Part shown: piece by piece, positions 36,273 to 45,578 of the stretch
Layout of the letters: each line of letters begins with the position of its first letter
Numbering within the stretch: the stretch's first letter is position 1
From: Bradyrhizobium lupini
GTDB lineage: Bacteria > Pseudomonadota > Alphaproteobacteria > Rhizobiales > Xanthobacteraceae
DNA length: 64,000 nucleotides
Direction of reading: 5' to 3'
Assembly (NCBI RefSeq): GCF_040939785.1
Contig: NZ_CP162553.1
Location: forward strand, 3,100,001 to 3,164,000
Notes under the pieces: model-generated
Databases searched by the model: none
Seen by the model: only the letters and a program-made list of their open reading frames with translations
What the model was told of the DNA's origin: nothing
Made by a program: the position numbers and the translations under genes

Positions 36273-37481
36273 TTAGACGCGTTCGATGATGGTCGCGGTG
36301 CCCATGCCGCCGCCGATGCACAGCGTCACCAGTGCGGTCGCCTTGTTGGTGCGCTCGAGCTCGTCGAGCACCGTCCCGAGGATCATGGCACCGGTCGCGC
36401 CGAGCGGATGGCCGAGCGCGATCGCACCGCCATTGACGTTGATCTTGGCGTTGTCGATGTCGAAGGCCTGGATGTAGCGCAGCACAACCGAGGCGAAGGC
36501 CTCGTTGAGCTCGAACAGGTCGATGTCCGACTTCTTCATGCCCGAGCGCGCGAACAGCTTTTCGGTGACATCAACCGGGCCGGTCAGCATCATCGCGGGC
36601 TCCGAGCCGATATTGGCGAATGCGCGGATCCTTGCACGCGGCTTCAGTCCGTACTTGCCGCCGGCTTCCTTGCTGCCGAGCAAAACGGCGCCGGCACCAT
36701 CGACAATGCCCGACGAATTGCCGGCGTGGTGCACGTAATTGACGCGTTCGATTTCCGGATGCGACTGCACCGCGACGCCATCGAAGCCGCCCATCTGCGC
36801 CATCATCGTGAACGCCGGCTGCAGCTGCGCCAGCGACTGCATCGTCGTCGAAGGACGCATATGCTCGTCCTTGGCGAGGATGGTGAGGCCGTTGATGTCC
36901 TTCACCGGGACGACCGACTTGTCAAAGCGGCCTTCTTCCCAGGACTTCGCCGCACGCTGCTGGCTCTGCACCGCATAGGCGTCGACGTCGTCACGCGAGA
37001 AGCCGTATTTGGTCGCGATCAGATCGGCCGAGACACCCTGCGGCATGAAATAGGCCGGCACTGCCATCGAGGGGTCCATCGGCCAGGCGCCGCCGGAAGC
37101 GCCGATGCCGACGCGGCTCATCGATTCGGCGCCGCCGCCGATCACGAGCTCGTGCTGGCCGCTCATCACCTGGGCTGCGGCAAAATTCACGGCATCGAGG
37201 CCGGAGGCGCAGAAGCGGCTGATCTGGACGCCCGGCACCGCTTCGCCGAGGCCCGCCTTCAGCGCGGCAAAGCGCGCGATGTCGGAGCCGGCTTCGCCGA
37301 CCGGATCGACCACGCCGAGAATGACGTCATCGACGGAATCTTCGGGGAGGTTGTTGCGGTCCTTCAGCGCCTTGAGCGGCACGGTCGCGAGCGCGAGCGC
37401 GGTGACTTCGTGCAGCGCGCCGTCCGCCTTGCCGCGGCCGCGCGGGGTGCGGACGTGGTCGTAGATGAATGCCTCAGGCAT
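36273..37481 (-). CDS. fadA: Acetyl-CoA C-acyltransferase (thiolase)
   Basis: A 402-residue thiolase completing beta-oxidation by thiolytic cleavage. The nucleophilic cysteine is in [20 protein letters not shown], the His in [18 protein letters not shown], and the second cysteine in [16 protein letters not shown], so the whole triad is present. It lies between the dehydrogenase gene (57 bp upstream) and fadJ. Paired with the alpha subunit it should form the trifunctional complex. Confidence 0.95.
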   Translation of the reverse strand: MPEAFIYDHVRTPRGRGKADGALHEVTALALATVPLKALKDRNNLPEDSVDDVILGVVDPVGEAGSDIARFAALKAGLGEAVPGVQISRFCASGLDAVNFAAAQVMSGQHELVIGGGAESMSRVGIGASGGAWPMDPSMAVPAYFMPQGVSADLIATKYGFSRDDVDAYAVQSQQRAAKSWEEGRFDKSVVPVKDINGLTILAKDEHMRPSTTMQSLAQLQPAFTMMAQMGGFDGVAVQSHPEIERVNYVHHAGNSSGIVDGAGAVLLGSKEAGGKYGLKPRARIRAFANIGSEPAMMLTGPVDVTEKLFARSGMKKSDIDLFELNEAFASVVLRYIQAFDIDNAKINVNGGAIALGHPLGATGAMILGTVLDELERTNKATALVTLCIGGGMGTATIIERV

Positions 37482-37538
37482 GACGCCCTCCTGATGTGAT
37501 GATCTTGTGGTCGTGATCCGGTCGCAGCGAAAGCGGCT

Positions 37539-39329
37539 TCAGAACGCTTCCGCCGGCAGTTCCATGATGGTGGCGCAGCCGGCCTGGATGCGCGCGAGAT
37601 TGGCGGCGGTCTCCGGCAGCATCCGCTCCATGAAAAAACGGCCGGTGACGAGCTTGGTCGAGAGATAGGGCGTCGCACCGCTCTCGGCAATCTTGCCCTG
37701 CGTCACCTTCGCCATCTTCGCCCACATATAGCCGAGCGCGACGAAGCCGAAGAGATTGAGGTAATCGGTTGCGGCGGCACCGGCATTGTCGGGCTTGGCC
37801 ATCGCGTTCTGCATCAGCCAGGTGGTGGCCTGCTGGAGATGGCCGAGCGAGGCCGAGAGCGGAGTGATGTAGGGCTTCATCGCCTCGTCGCCGCCGTTCT
37901 CCTTGGCGAAGGCCATGACCTCGCCGAAGAACGCCATGATGGCGCGGCCGCCGTCGCGCGGCAGCTTGCGGCCGACGAGGTCGAGCGCCTGGATGCCGTT
38001 GGCGCCTTCGTAGATCATGGCGATGCGGGCATCGCGCACGAACTGCTCCATGCCCTGCTCGGCGATATAGCCGTGGCCGCCATACATCTGCTGCGCCTGC
38101 ACCGCGTTGGCGAAGCCGTAATCGGTGAGAAAGCCCTTCAGCACCGGCGTCATCAGGCCCATGTGATCATCGGCGGCCTGGCGGTCCTTGGGATCCTCGG
38201 AGCGATGGGCGACGTCGCTCTTCAGCGCGGTCCACATCACGAAGGCGCGCGCGGCCTCGTTGAAGGCGCGGATCGACAGCAGCGTGCGGCGCACGTCGGG
38301 ATGGACGATGATCGGATCGGCCGGCTTGTCCGGCGCCTTGGCACCGGTGAGCGAACGGCCCTGGATGCGATCCCGCGCATAGGCGACCGCGTTCTGATAG
38401 GCCACTTCCGACTGCGCGAGACCCTGCACGGCGACGCCGAGGCGGGCCTCGTTCATCATCACGAACATGCCCTGCATGCCCTTGTTCTCTTCGCCGATCA
38501 GCCAGCCGGTGGCGTTGTCGTAGTTCATCACGCAGGTGGAATTGCCGTGAATGCCCATCTTGTGCTCGATCGAGCCGCAGACCACGCCGTTGCGTGCGCC
38601 GACCGAACCATCGGCATTGACCAGGAATTTCGGCACCACGAACAGCGACACGCCCTTGATGCCGGCGGGCGCGCCCTCAATGCGGGCAAGCACGAGGTGG
38701 ATGATGTTGGGCGCGAGGTCATGCTCGCCGGCCGAGATGAAGATCTTGGTGCCCGTGATCTTGAAGCTGCCGTCGGCCTGCCGCACCGCCTTGGTGCGGA
38801 GCATGCCGAGATCGGTGCCGCAATGCGGCTCGGTCAGGTTCATGGTGCCGGTCCACTCGCCCGCCACCATCTTCGGCACGTAGGTCTGCTTCTGCTCCGG
38901 CGTGCCGTGGACGATCAGCGCCGCGGTCGCGCCCATGGTGAGGCCGCCATACATCGAGAACGCCATGTTGGCGGAGATCTGGAATTCGTTGACCGCCTGG
39001 CTCAGCGTCACCGGCAGACCCTGGCCGCCGAACTCGGTTGGTGCCGACAGGCCGAGCCAGCCGCCCTCGGCGACCTGCTTGAACGCCTCCTTGAATCCCG
39101 TCGGCGTGGTGACGCTACCGTCATCGGCGCGCTTGCAGCCTTCGAGATCGCCCACGCGATTGAGCGGCTGCAGCACTTCTTCGGCGAGCTTGGCAGCTTC
39201 GCCGAGAATGGCTTCGCGCACGTCGCTCGACGCGTCGGAGAAGCCGGCCAGATTGTCGTAGCGGTCGATCTGGAAGACGTCGTTGAGCAGGAAGTTCACG
39301 TCTTCGACGGGGGCTTTGTAGATCGGCAT
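37539..39329 (-). CDS. Acyl-CoA dehydrogenase with long C-terminal domain
   Basis: A 596-residue FAD enzyme for the first oxidation step of beta-oxidation. Middle-domain signature MNLTEPHCGTDLGMLRTKAV, FAD segment QMYGGHGYIAEQGMEQFVRD and the catalytic Glu in IAMIYEGANGIQALDL are clear. At about 600 residues it belongs to the long group (like FadE5/DmdC) with an extra N-terminal segment (MPIYKAPVEDVNFLLNDVFQ) and C-terminal domain. First enzyme gene in the fad operon, after the small NTF2-like gene. Confidence 0.94.
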   Translation of the reverse strand: MPIYKAPVEDVNFLLNDVFQIDRYDNLAGFSDASSDVREAILGEAAKLAEEVLQPLNRVGDLEGCKRADDGSVTTPTGFKEAFKQVAEGGWLGLSAPTEFGGQGLPVTLSQAVNEFQISANMAFSMYGGLTMGATAALIVHGTPEQKQTYVPKMVAGEWTGTMNLTEPHCGTDLGMLRTKAVRQADGSFKITGTKIFISAGEHDLAPNIIHLVLARIEGAPAGIKGVSLFVVPKFLVNADGSVGARNGVVCGSIEHKMGIHGNSTCVMNYDNATGWLIGEENKGMQGMFVMMNEARLGVAVQGLAQSEVAYQNAVAYARDRIQGRSLTGAKAPDKPADPIIVHPDVRRTLLSIRAFNEAARAFVMWTALKSDVAHRSEDPKDRQAADDHMGLMTPVLKGFLTDYGFANAVQAQQMYGGHGYIAEQGMEQFVRDARIAMIYEGANGIQALDLVGRKLPRDGGRAIMAFFGEVMAFAKENGGDEAMKPYITPLSASLGHLQQATTWLMQNAMAKPDNAGAAATDYLNLFGFVALGYMWAKMAKVTQGKIAESGATPYLSTKLVTGRFFMERMLPETAANLARIQAGCATIMELPAEAF

Positions 39330-39367
39330 GGTGGTCTCCCGGCAGGCCTTGAAGTGACGGTATTGGC

Positions 39368-39754
39368 TTAGGATTGAGTGGCGGCAAGCTGTTCCGCCAT
39401 CAGGCGATGCAGCATGTTGATCGCCTTCAGCGGCCGCACCATCACCTTGAAATGCGTGATGCGCCCCTCGCCGTCGAAGCTGATGATGTCGACGCCGTTG
39501 ATCTCGATGCCGTCGATCATGGTCTTGAATTCGAGCACGGCGCCGCTCTCACTCTTCCATTCACCGACATAGCTGAAGCCGGGACCGCCAAGCACCTTCT
39601 CAGCGCTGGCCAGATATTTGAAGGTGATGTCGCGGCCGCGCTGCGGCGCGTGCACGACAGGGCTTTCGAAGACGGCGTCGGGATGGAGCAGGTCCCAGAG
39701 CGCTGCCCGGTCATGCGACTTAATGTAGCCGTACCAGGACTCGAGGCCGGTCAT
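39368..39754 (-). CDS. SnoaL/NTF2-like protein heading the fad operon
   Basis: A 128-residue NTF2-like protein (MTGLESWYGYIKSHDRAALW; DLLHPDAVFESPVVHAPQRG; then FDGEGRITHFKVMVRPLKAI). The fold is shared by isomerases, dehydratases and ligand-binding proteins; it may bind an acyl or polyketide-like intermediate, but nothing in the sequence proves a reaction. It is 38 bp before the acyl-CoA dehydrogenase gene on the same strand and directly downstream of the promoter and palindromes at 39875-39917, so it is the first gene of the operon. Confidence 0.82.
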   Translation of the reverse strand: MTGLESWYGYIKSHDRAALWDLLHPDAVFESPVVHAPQRGRDITFKYLASAEKVLGGPGFSYVGEWKSESGAVLEFKTMIDGIEINGVDIISFDGEGRITHFKVMVRPLKAINMLHRLMAEQLAATQS

Positions 39755-39874
39755 TCAGGTGCCTCCCTAAAAGGCTCGGGCAAAAAACGCGAAAACAACC
39801 CCATGCACAGTAGCGCGAAGGTTGACTCCATTGGGGTTTTCGGGGCGGTTTTTGCCCTCGTTATCGGGTCGCCT

Positions 39875-39917
39875 CATATGCACATTGACGCATATGCGCC
39901 GATGCGCATAAAGTCAA
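39875..39917 (-). promoter_or_regulatory. fad operon promoter overlapped by two inverted repeats (candidate PadR operator)
   Basis: On the minus strand TTGACT (39917-39912), a 17-bp spacer and TATGCG (39894-39889) form a promoter facing the fad operon. Two perfect inverted repeats overlap it: CATATGC-N8-GCATATG (39875-39896) and TATGCGC-CGAT-GCGCATA (39893-39910), the latter inside the spacer. They share ATGC half-sites and lie 45 bp from the padR start, as expected for PadR repression of both genes. Confidence 0.65.
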
Positions 39918-39954
39918 GCCAATTCGTTAAGATCGACAACAGGAGGACCGGGTC

Positions 39955-40545
39955 ATGGCTTTGGGCGACGCAATCCTCGCTTGCCTGACGGAACGTCCGA
40001 TGACGGGCTACGAGCTCGCCAAGACATTCGATTCCTCGATCGGCTTCTTCTGGAAGGCCGACCACCAGCAGATCTACCGCGAGCTCTCCAAGCTGCGCGA
40101 CCGCGGCTACATCCAGGGCCGCGAGGTCGTGCAAACCGGCAAACCCAATAAACTGATCTATACGCTGACTCCGGAGGGCCGAACAGCGCTGCGGCACTGG
40201 GCCGCGCGGCCAAGCACGCCCCCTTCCATCAAGGACGATCTCCTGGTGCGGTTGCATGCGCTCGACAGCATCGGCCTCGAGCCCATGCGCACCGACCTGA
40301 TGGCCCGGCTCGAGCACCACCGCGATCGCCACGAGAACTACGAGCGCATCCTGAAGAAGCGCTTCCCGGAAGGGGCGGCGTCCGGCGTGCTCGACCTCGG
40401 TAACCTGCTGCTGCTTCAGCTCGGCGCCCGGCACGAGCAGATGGTGGCCGATTTCTGCGAAGAGGCGCTCGAGGCCCTGTCGGCGATGAGCGCAAGCGGC
40501 ACCGTGGTGCCGCTGGAGGATGGCAAGCGCGAGGGCAAGGGCTGA
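39955..40545 (+). CDS. PadR-family transcriptional regulator
   Basis: A 196-residue repressor with the PadR winged helix at the N-terminus (LGDAILACLTERPMTGYELA, then HQQIYRELSKLRDRGYIQGR) and the helical C-terminal dimerisation domain typical of the PadR Vir-type subgroup (about residues 95-180). Ligands of such proteins are often phenolic or acyl compounds. AGGAGG lies 8 bases before the ATG. Divergent from the fad operon; the intergenic inverted repeats are the likely binding site, so it probably controls fatty-acid oxidation and itself. Confidence 0.92.
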   Translation: MALGDAILACLTERPMTGYELAKTFDSSIGFFWKADHQQIYRELSKLRDRGYIQGREVVQTGKPNKLIYTLTPEGRTALRHWAARPSTPPSIKDDLLVRLHALDSIGLEPMRTDLMARLEHHRDRHENYERILKKRFPEGAASGVLDLGNLLLLQLGARHEQMVADFCEEALEALSAMSASGTVVPLEDGKREGKG

Positions 40546-40590
40546 GGGGCTGGCCAGACGCCATGACGTGCCGTTGCGTATTATTCCGCT

Positions 40591-40709
40591 GTCATCGCCC
40601 GCCTTGTGCGCAATTGCGCACGGGGGCGGGCGATCCAGTATTCCAGAGGCTGCGCGGCTGGAATCGAGAGGCTGCGGGTACTGGATGCCCCGCTTTCGCG
40701 GGGCATGAC
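40591..40709. repeat. Palindromic intergenic repeat, GTCATCGCCCG/CCAGTATTCCAGAG family, copy 2
   Basis: Same outline as the copy at 12278: GTCATCGCCCG at one end, CCAGTATTCCAGAG within, TACTGGATGCCCCG...GGGGCATGAC at the other. It holds an extra stem (GCGCAATTGCGC, 40609-40620) in the left arm. It lies between the padR stop and the next gene. Confidence 0.85.
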
Positions 40710-40905
40710 AGCGGTGGGTGTCGCACCCCGCCGCCCAACTTTAAGACACCGTCAACGGGTTCCTTAACCCGTTATTTACCGTAACAGACAAAAGTCGGTT
40801 TTCGAGGCAGACGACCCGCGCCAAATCCGATTGTCTTTGCAACCGGCACGCGAGGGAAGACTGGAGGCGCCGGATGGGGCGCCGGAGTCGGAACCGGACA
40901 GAGTC

Positions 40906-43900
40906 ATGAATTCGCGCGTATCGTGGAGTGTTGACGGCATCGATCCATCCGTCCGGGAGCGGGCCGAAGCTGCTGCGCGTCGCGCCGGCATGTCACTCAA
41001 CGATTGGCTGAACTCCACGCTCGGCGAGACCGCCCCGCCAAACTTTCGCGGACTTTACGACCAGCGTCCGCAAGCCCAGAACGTCCCGAGCCAGGTACCG
41101 ACTCAAGTACCGAGCCAGGAAAGCCGCGAAGTTGCCGACATCCACCAGCGGCTCGACGCCATCACCCAGCAGATCGAGCGGATTTCAAAGCCCGCGCCGC
41201 GGCAAGATTCTTCGCGACAAGATACTCCGCGACAAGACGTTTCGCGCGAGCAGGGCGTTGCGCGCCAGCTCAACGACGCGATCTCGCGGCTCGATGCAAG
41301 GCTGTCGCAAATCTCAAAGCCGCAGCAGGCTCCGGCACCACGACAGGCCCCCGTTGAAACGCGCCAGCGCCAGGCCGATGCGGTCGAGCGCGCGGCAGCA
41401 CAGGTCTATCGCAACTCACCGCCCCTGAGCCCCGCTTCGTTCGACGTCGCGGTGGCCGAGATCACCGCACGGCAGAGCGAGCTCGACGGCTTTACGCCCA
41501 GGCAGATGCCGCCGCGCGCCGCGCCGCCGATCGCGCCCGCGGCAGCTCCTTACGCGCCCCCGATGGCGCCGCCCGCGCCTGCCTATGCTCCGCCGCCACC
41601 CCAGCCGGGGCCGGATTTCTCTGCGCTTGAGCGCCATCTGCTCAAGATCACGAGCCAGATCGAATCGCTGCAGCGCCCTGACAATACCGAGCAGGCGATC
41701 AACACGTTCCGCAGCGAGCTTGCGGAGATCCGCAACGCCATCACCGAGGCGATGCCGCGCCGCGCGATCGAATCGATCGAGAACGAGATCCGCTCGCTGC
41801 ATCGGCGCATCGACGAGACCCGCTCCAACGGCACCGACGGTCAGGTCCTGTCCGGCATCGAGCACGCGCTGTCCGAGATCAAGCAGGTGCTCCGCACGCT
41901 GACGCCGGCCGAGCAGCTCACCGGCTATGACGAGGCGATCCGCAATCTCGGCGCCAAGCTCGATCTGATCCTGCGCGCCAATGACGATCCGTCGACGGTC
42001 CGCCAGCTCGAAGGCGCGATCTCGGCGCTGCGTGGCATCGTCTCCAACGTTGCCTCCAACGAAGCGCTGGCACGGCTCTCGGACGACGTGCAGCTGCTGT
42101 CGTCCAAGGTCGACCAGGTCACCCGTGCGTCCGGCCAAGGCGACAGTTTTGCGGTGCTGGAACAGCGCATCGCGGCGCTCACCGCCGCTCTGGAAACGCG
42201 CGAGCGCCCTCAACCATCCGAGAGCAGCGAGCAGCTCGAAAGCGCGATCCGCGCCCTGTCTGACCGTTTCGATCGCATGCAGGTCGGCAACGACTCGGCT
42301 TCGACCTTCGCTCATCTTGAACAGCGGGTCTCGTATCTGCTGGAGCGGCTCGAGGCCGCCTCCGATCCGCGCAACGGCAATTTCAGCCGCGTCGAGGACG
42401 GGCTGCACGACATCCTGCGCCACCTGGAGCGGCAGCAGGCGACCTATTCCGCGCTGGCCGAGAGCCGCAACTCCGCGCCGCCCGCCGATTCCGGCATGGT
42501 CGATCTCGTCAAGCGCGAGCTCTCCGACATCCGCTTCAGCCAGGCCGAGACCAACCGGACCACCCAGGATTCGCTGGAGGCCGTCCACAACGCCCTTGGC
42601 CACGTCGTCGATCGTCTCTCGATGATCGAGGGCGATCTTCGCAATGTGCGCACCGCGCCGCCCGCCCCTGCGGCGCAGCCGATGCCGATGCCGATGGCCG
42701 CTCCCATGGCGCCCGCGCCGATGGCGCACGAGCCGCGGCCGCAGCAACAGCAGCACCCGAAATACGATCCGAAGCCCGAGCTGCCCAATCCAGCCGCCGC
42801 GCAGGCGGCGCACGCCGCCTTCGCCGCCGCGCCGCGCGAATTCCAAGCCGCCGCGCCGGCGGCGCCGCCGCCGATGCCGATGGCACCGCCGGTTCCGCCA
42901 CGCGCGATCAGCGAAATCCTGGAGCCGCATACCGCGCCCACGCGCGCCGCGCTTGCGCCCGAACTGCCGCCGGATCATCCGCTCGAGCCGGGCACAAGGC
43001 CGGGTGCACGCATCGCCACGCCGTCCGAGCGCATCGCTGCGTCCGAAAGCGCAATCAGCGAAATCCCGGCCGCGCCCAAGGAGCCGGTGTCGTCGTCGAG
43101 CTTCATCGCTGCCGCGCGCCGCGCAGCGCAAGCCGCCGCCGCGCAGCCACCCGAGAAAACCGGCCGGGCCGCCAAGGCGTCTGCCGGTCGCGCCAAGGAC
43201 AAGGGCCAGGAAGGCGGGTCGACCATCACCTCGAAGATCCGCTCGCTGCTGGTCGGCGCGAGCGTGGTCGTGATCGTGCTCGGCACCTTCAAGATGGCGA
43301 TGAACCTGCTCGATGGCAGCAGCTCGTCGCCAGCGCCGCAGGCGATGGAGAATACGTCGAGCGAGCCCGCGCCGCGAGCCCTGCCGTCCATTGAGAACAA
43401 GCCCGCCGCGCCAGAGCAGGTCACGCCCTCGATGACCTCGCCGACGCCGATCGGAAAGCAGTCGCAGAACAATGCCGCGCCGGGGTCCGTGACGAGCCCG
43501 AGCGGCACCGCTTCGGTCGAAATCCCGCAAACCGCGGCGCCAACCCCGCCTGCGGCGTCGAGCGACGTCACCGGCGCGCTGTCGGGCACGAGCCGCGCGA
43601 AACTCGCGATGATCCAGGTGCCGCCGACCGAAAAGCTGCCTGACGGCATCGGTGGCCCCGGCTTGCGCACCGCCGCGATGAAGGGCGATGCGACCGCGGC
43701 CTACGAGATCGGCGTGCGCTTTGCCGAGGGCAAGGGCGTGGCCGCGAATTACGACGAAGCCGCCAAATGGTACGACCGTGCGGCGCAGGCCGGCGTCGTG
43801 CCCGCAACCTTCCGCCTCGGGACACTCTACGAAAAGGGTCTTGGCGTGAAGAAGGACGCCGACATCGCCCGCCGCTACTACACGCAGGCGGCCGAGCGCG

Positions 43901-44343
43901 GCAACGCCAAGGCGATGCACAATCTCGCGGTGCTCGACGCCGATGGCGGCGGACGCGGAGCCAATTACAAGAGCGCGGCACTGTGGTTCCGGAAGGCCGC
44001 CGACCGCGGCGTCGCCGACAGCCAGTTCAACCTCGGCATCCTCTATGCCCGCGGCATCGGGGTCGAGCAGAACCTCGCCGAGTCCTATAAATGGTTCACG
44101 CTCGCCGCCGCCCAGGGCGATGCGGACGCGGCCGGCAAGCGCGACGACGTCGCCAAGCGGCTCGACCCGCAATCGCTCGCCGCCGCCAAGCTCGCGATCC
44201 AGACCTTCAGCGCCGAACCGCAGCCCGACGACGCCGTCAATGTTGCGGCCCCGAACGGCGGCTGGGACAGCGCCCCGCAGGCCAACGCGAAGCCTGCGCC
44301 GAAGCCGGTTGCCGCCAAGCGCGCGGCCTCGGCTGTGCATTAA
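40906..44343 (+). CDS. PodJ-like polar localisation protein: coiled coil, membrane helix, Sel1 repeats
   Basis: A 1145-residue protein. It begins with a short segment (RVSWSVDGIDPSVRERAEAA, then LNDWLNSTLGE) shared by PodJ-like proteins, followed by several hundred residues of predicted coiled coil and Pro/Ala/Gln-rich linkers. One membrane helix is near residues 783-803 (LLVGASVVVIVLGTFKMAMN), and four Sel1/TPR-like repeats lie at about 920-1090 (EGKGVAANYDEAAKWYDRAA, ...EKGLGVKKDADIARRYYTQA). This order matches Caulobacter PodJ, a scaffold for old-pole organelles. The coordinates start at ATG 40906 (MNSRVSW); 40831 is an in-frame alternative. The polar role is inference. Confidence 0.82.
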   Translation: MNSRVSWSVDGIDPSVRERAEAAARRAGMSLNDWLNSTLGETAPPNFRGLYDQRPQAQNVPSQVPTQVPSQESREVADIHQRLDAITQQIERISKPAPRQDSSRQDTPRQDVSREQGVARQLNDAISRLDARLSQISKPQQAPAPRQAPVETRQRQADAVERAAAQVYRNSPPLSPASFDVAVAEITARQSELDGFTPRQMPPRAAPPIAPAAAPYAPPMAPPAPAYAPPPPQPGPDFSALERHLLKITSQIESLQRPDNTEQAINTFRSELAEIRNAITEAMPRRAIESIENEIRSLHRRIDETRSNGTDGQVLSGIEHALSEIKQVLRTLTPAEQLTGYDEAIRNLGAKLDLILRANDDPSTVRQLEGAISALRGIVSNVASNEALARLSDDVQLLSSKVDQVTRASGQGDSFAVLEQRIAALTAALETRERPQPSESSEQLESAIRALSDRFDRMQVGNDSASTFAHLEQRVSYLLERLEAASDPRNGNFSRVEDGLHDILRHLERQQATYSALAESRNSAPPADSGMVDLVKRELSDIRFSQAETNRTTQDSLEAVHNALGHVVDRLSMIEGDLRNVRTAPPAPAAQPMPMPMAAPMAPAPMAHEPRPQQQQHPKYDPKPELPNPAAAQAAHAAFAAAPREFQAAAPAAPPPMPMAPPVPPRAISEILEPHTAPTRAALAPELPPDHPLEPGTRPGARIATPSERIAASESAISEIPAAPKEPVSSSSFIAAARRAAQAAAAQPPEKTGRAAKASAGRAKDKGQEGGSTITSKIRSLLVGASVVVIVLGTFKMAMNLLDGSSSSPAPQAMENTSSEPAPRALPSIENKPAAPEQVTPSMTSPTPIGKQSQNNAAPGSVTSPSGTASVEIPQTAAPTPPAASSDVTGALSGTSRAKLAMIQVPPTEKLPDGIGGPGLRTAAMKGDATAAYEIGVRFAEGKGVAANYDEAAKWYDRAAQAGVVPATFRLGTLYEKGLGVKKDADIARRYYTQAAERGNAKAMHNLAVLDADGGGRGANYKSAALWFRKAADRGVADSQFNLGILYARGIGVEQNLAESYKWFTLAAAQGDADAAGKRDDVAKRLDPQSLAAAKLAIQTFSAEPQPDDAVNVAAPNGGWDSAPQANAKPAPKPVAAKRAASAVH

Positions 44344-44660
44344 TCGGTTTAGTACGCTTTCTCCTCTTGTCGTCGCCCGGCTTGACCGGGCGACCCAGTA
44401 TTCCAGAGGCGTCGGTTGGATACGGAGAAGCTGCGGCGTAGTGGATGCCCCGGTCAAGCCGGGGCATGACGGCGGAGAAGGTGGCGGAATGCTCGGTTCG
44501 CTGCGAGCCGTGATCTGATCTCTCTAAGCCCATTCACCACGCCCGAAATTCCTGGTCCCGCCGGCCACCGAATTCCGCTATTGAAGGGCGCGGCAATCGT
44601 TCTGCCCTCCTGCGAGCATTCCGCGCAATCGATCCGTCTCGCGGGAAGCGTGGTCTCTCG
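44344..44660. other. Intergenic region upstream of the TauE-type gene
   Basis: 317 bp holding repeat copy 3 (44369-44470). The remainder shows no gene and no motif that I can name. The TauE start at 44661 lacks a strong ribosome binding site. Confidence 0.4.
44369..44470. repeat. Palindromic intergenic repeat, GTCGTCGCCCGG/CCAGTATTCCAGAG family, copy 3
   Basis: Variant of the 12278 repeat with GTCGTCGCCCGGCTTGACCG on the left and CCGGTCAAGCCGGGGCATGA on the right; centre CCAGTATTCCAGAG and GTGGATGCC. The outer arms form a strong GC-rich stem with CTTGACCGG/CCGGTCAAG paired. Confidence 0.85.
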
Positions 44661-45578
44661 ATGCAGCTCTATCTCCCGATCGCCGATCTTCCGGTCAATG
44701 TCTTCCTCGTGCTAGCGATGGGCGCGGCGGTCGGCTTCGTCTCCGGCATGTTCGGGATCGGCGGCGGCTTCCTGATGACGCCGCTTTTGATCTTCATCGG
44801 CATCACGCCGGCGGTCGCGGTCGCCTCCGTCGCGAGCCACATCGCCGCCTCGTCCTTTTCCGGCGCGCTCGCCTATTGGCGGCGACGCGCGATCGACCCG
44901 GCGCTGGCAAGCGTGCTGTTATGCGGCGGCGTGACCGGGACGGCGCTGGGCGTGTGGACCTTCACGCAGCTGCGTGCGCTCGGCCAGCTCGATCTGATGA
45001 TCGCACTGTCCTACGTCGTGCTGCTCACCACCGTCGGCAGCCTGATGTTCTCCGAAGGCCTGCGCGCCCTAATGCGGACCCGGCGCGGCGCGGTGCCGCC
45101 ACGACGCACCCACAACTGGATCCATGGCCTGCCGCTGAAGATGCGGTTCAAGCGTTCCAAGATCTACCTCTCGGTCATTCCGGTCGTGATCATCGGCGTC
45201 CTGATCGGCTTCATCGGCGCCATCATGGGCATCGGCGGCGGCTTCATCCTGGTGCCGATCATGATCTATCTGCTGCGGGTGCCGACCTCGACGGTGATCG
45301 GCACCTCGATGGTCCTGACGCTGGTCACGATGCTGTTTGCGACCCTGCTGCATGCGGTGACCAATCACCTTGTCGACGCGGTGCTGGCGCTGATCCTGAT
45401 GGTCGGCGGTGTCACCGGCGCGCAGTTCGGCGCACGCGCCGGTCAGAAGATCCGCGGCGAGCAGCTGCGGCTGCTGCTCGGCCTCTTGATCCTCTCGGTC
45501 GGCGTTCGCTTCGCCATCGAGCTGGTGATCCGGCCCGAAGACCTCTTCACCATCCGCGAGCTGGGGGTGAACGGATGA
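44661..45578 (+). CDS. TauE/SafE family sulfite/organosulfonate exporter
   Basis: A 305-residue membrane protein with about eight helices. The TauE half-repeats are visible: LAMGAAVGFVSGMFGIGGGF near the N-terminus and VIIGVLIGFIGAIMGIGGGF in the second half, each ending with the glycine signature. The family exports sulfite, sulfoacetate or thiosulfate-like anions, or releases sulfur compounds. It is overlapped by the TIGR02186 gene (ATGA), so it forms a two-gene operon with it; this pairing recurs in alphaproteobacteria. Confidence 0.9.
   Translation: MQLYLPIADLPVNVFLVLAMGAAVGFVSGMFGIGGGFLMTPLLIFIGITPAVAVASVASHIAASSFSGALAYWRRRAIDPALASVLLCGGVTGTALGVWTFTQLRALGQLDLMIALSYVVLLTTVGSLMFSEGLRALMRTRRGAVPPRRTHNWIHGLPLKMRFKRSKIYLSVIPVVIIGVLIGFIGAIMGIGGGFILVPIMIYLLRVPTSTVIGTSMVLTLVTMLFATLLHAVTNHLVDAVLALILMVGGVTGAQFGARAGQKIRGEQLRLLLGLLILSVGVRFAIELVIRPEDLFTIRELGVNG

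Noticed and set aside
41416..44457. A 1013-codon open frame antisense to the PodJ-like gene
   Set aside because: It mirrors a GC-rich gene with strong codon bias; the translation is Arg/His/Gly-rich with no domain and no ribosome binding site. The same applies to other long antisense frames (1348-4194 minus, 23805-26741 plus, 12803-13693 plus).
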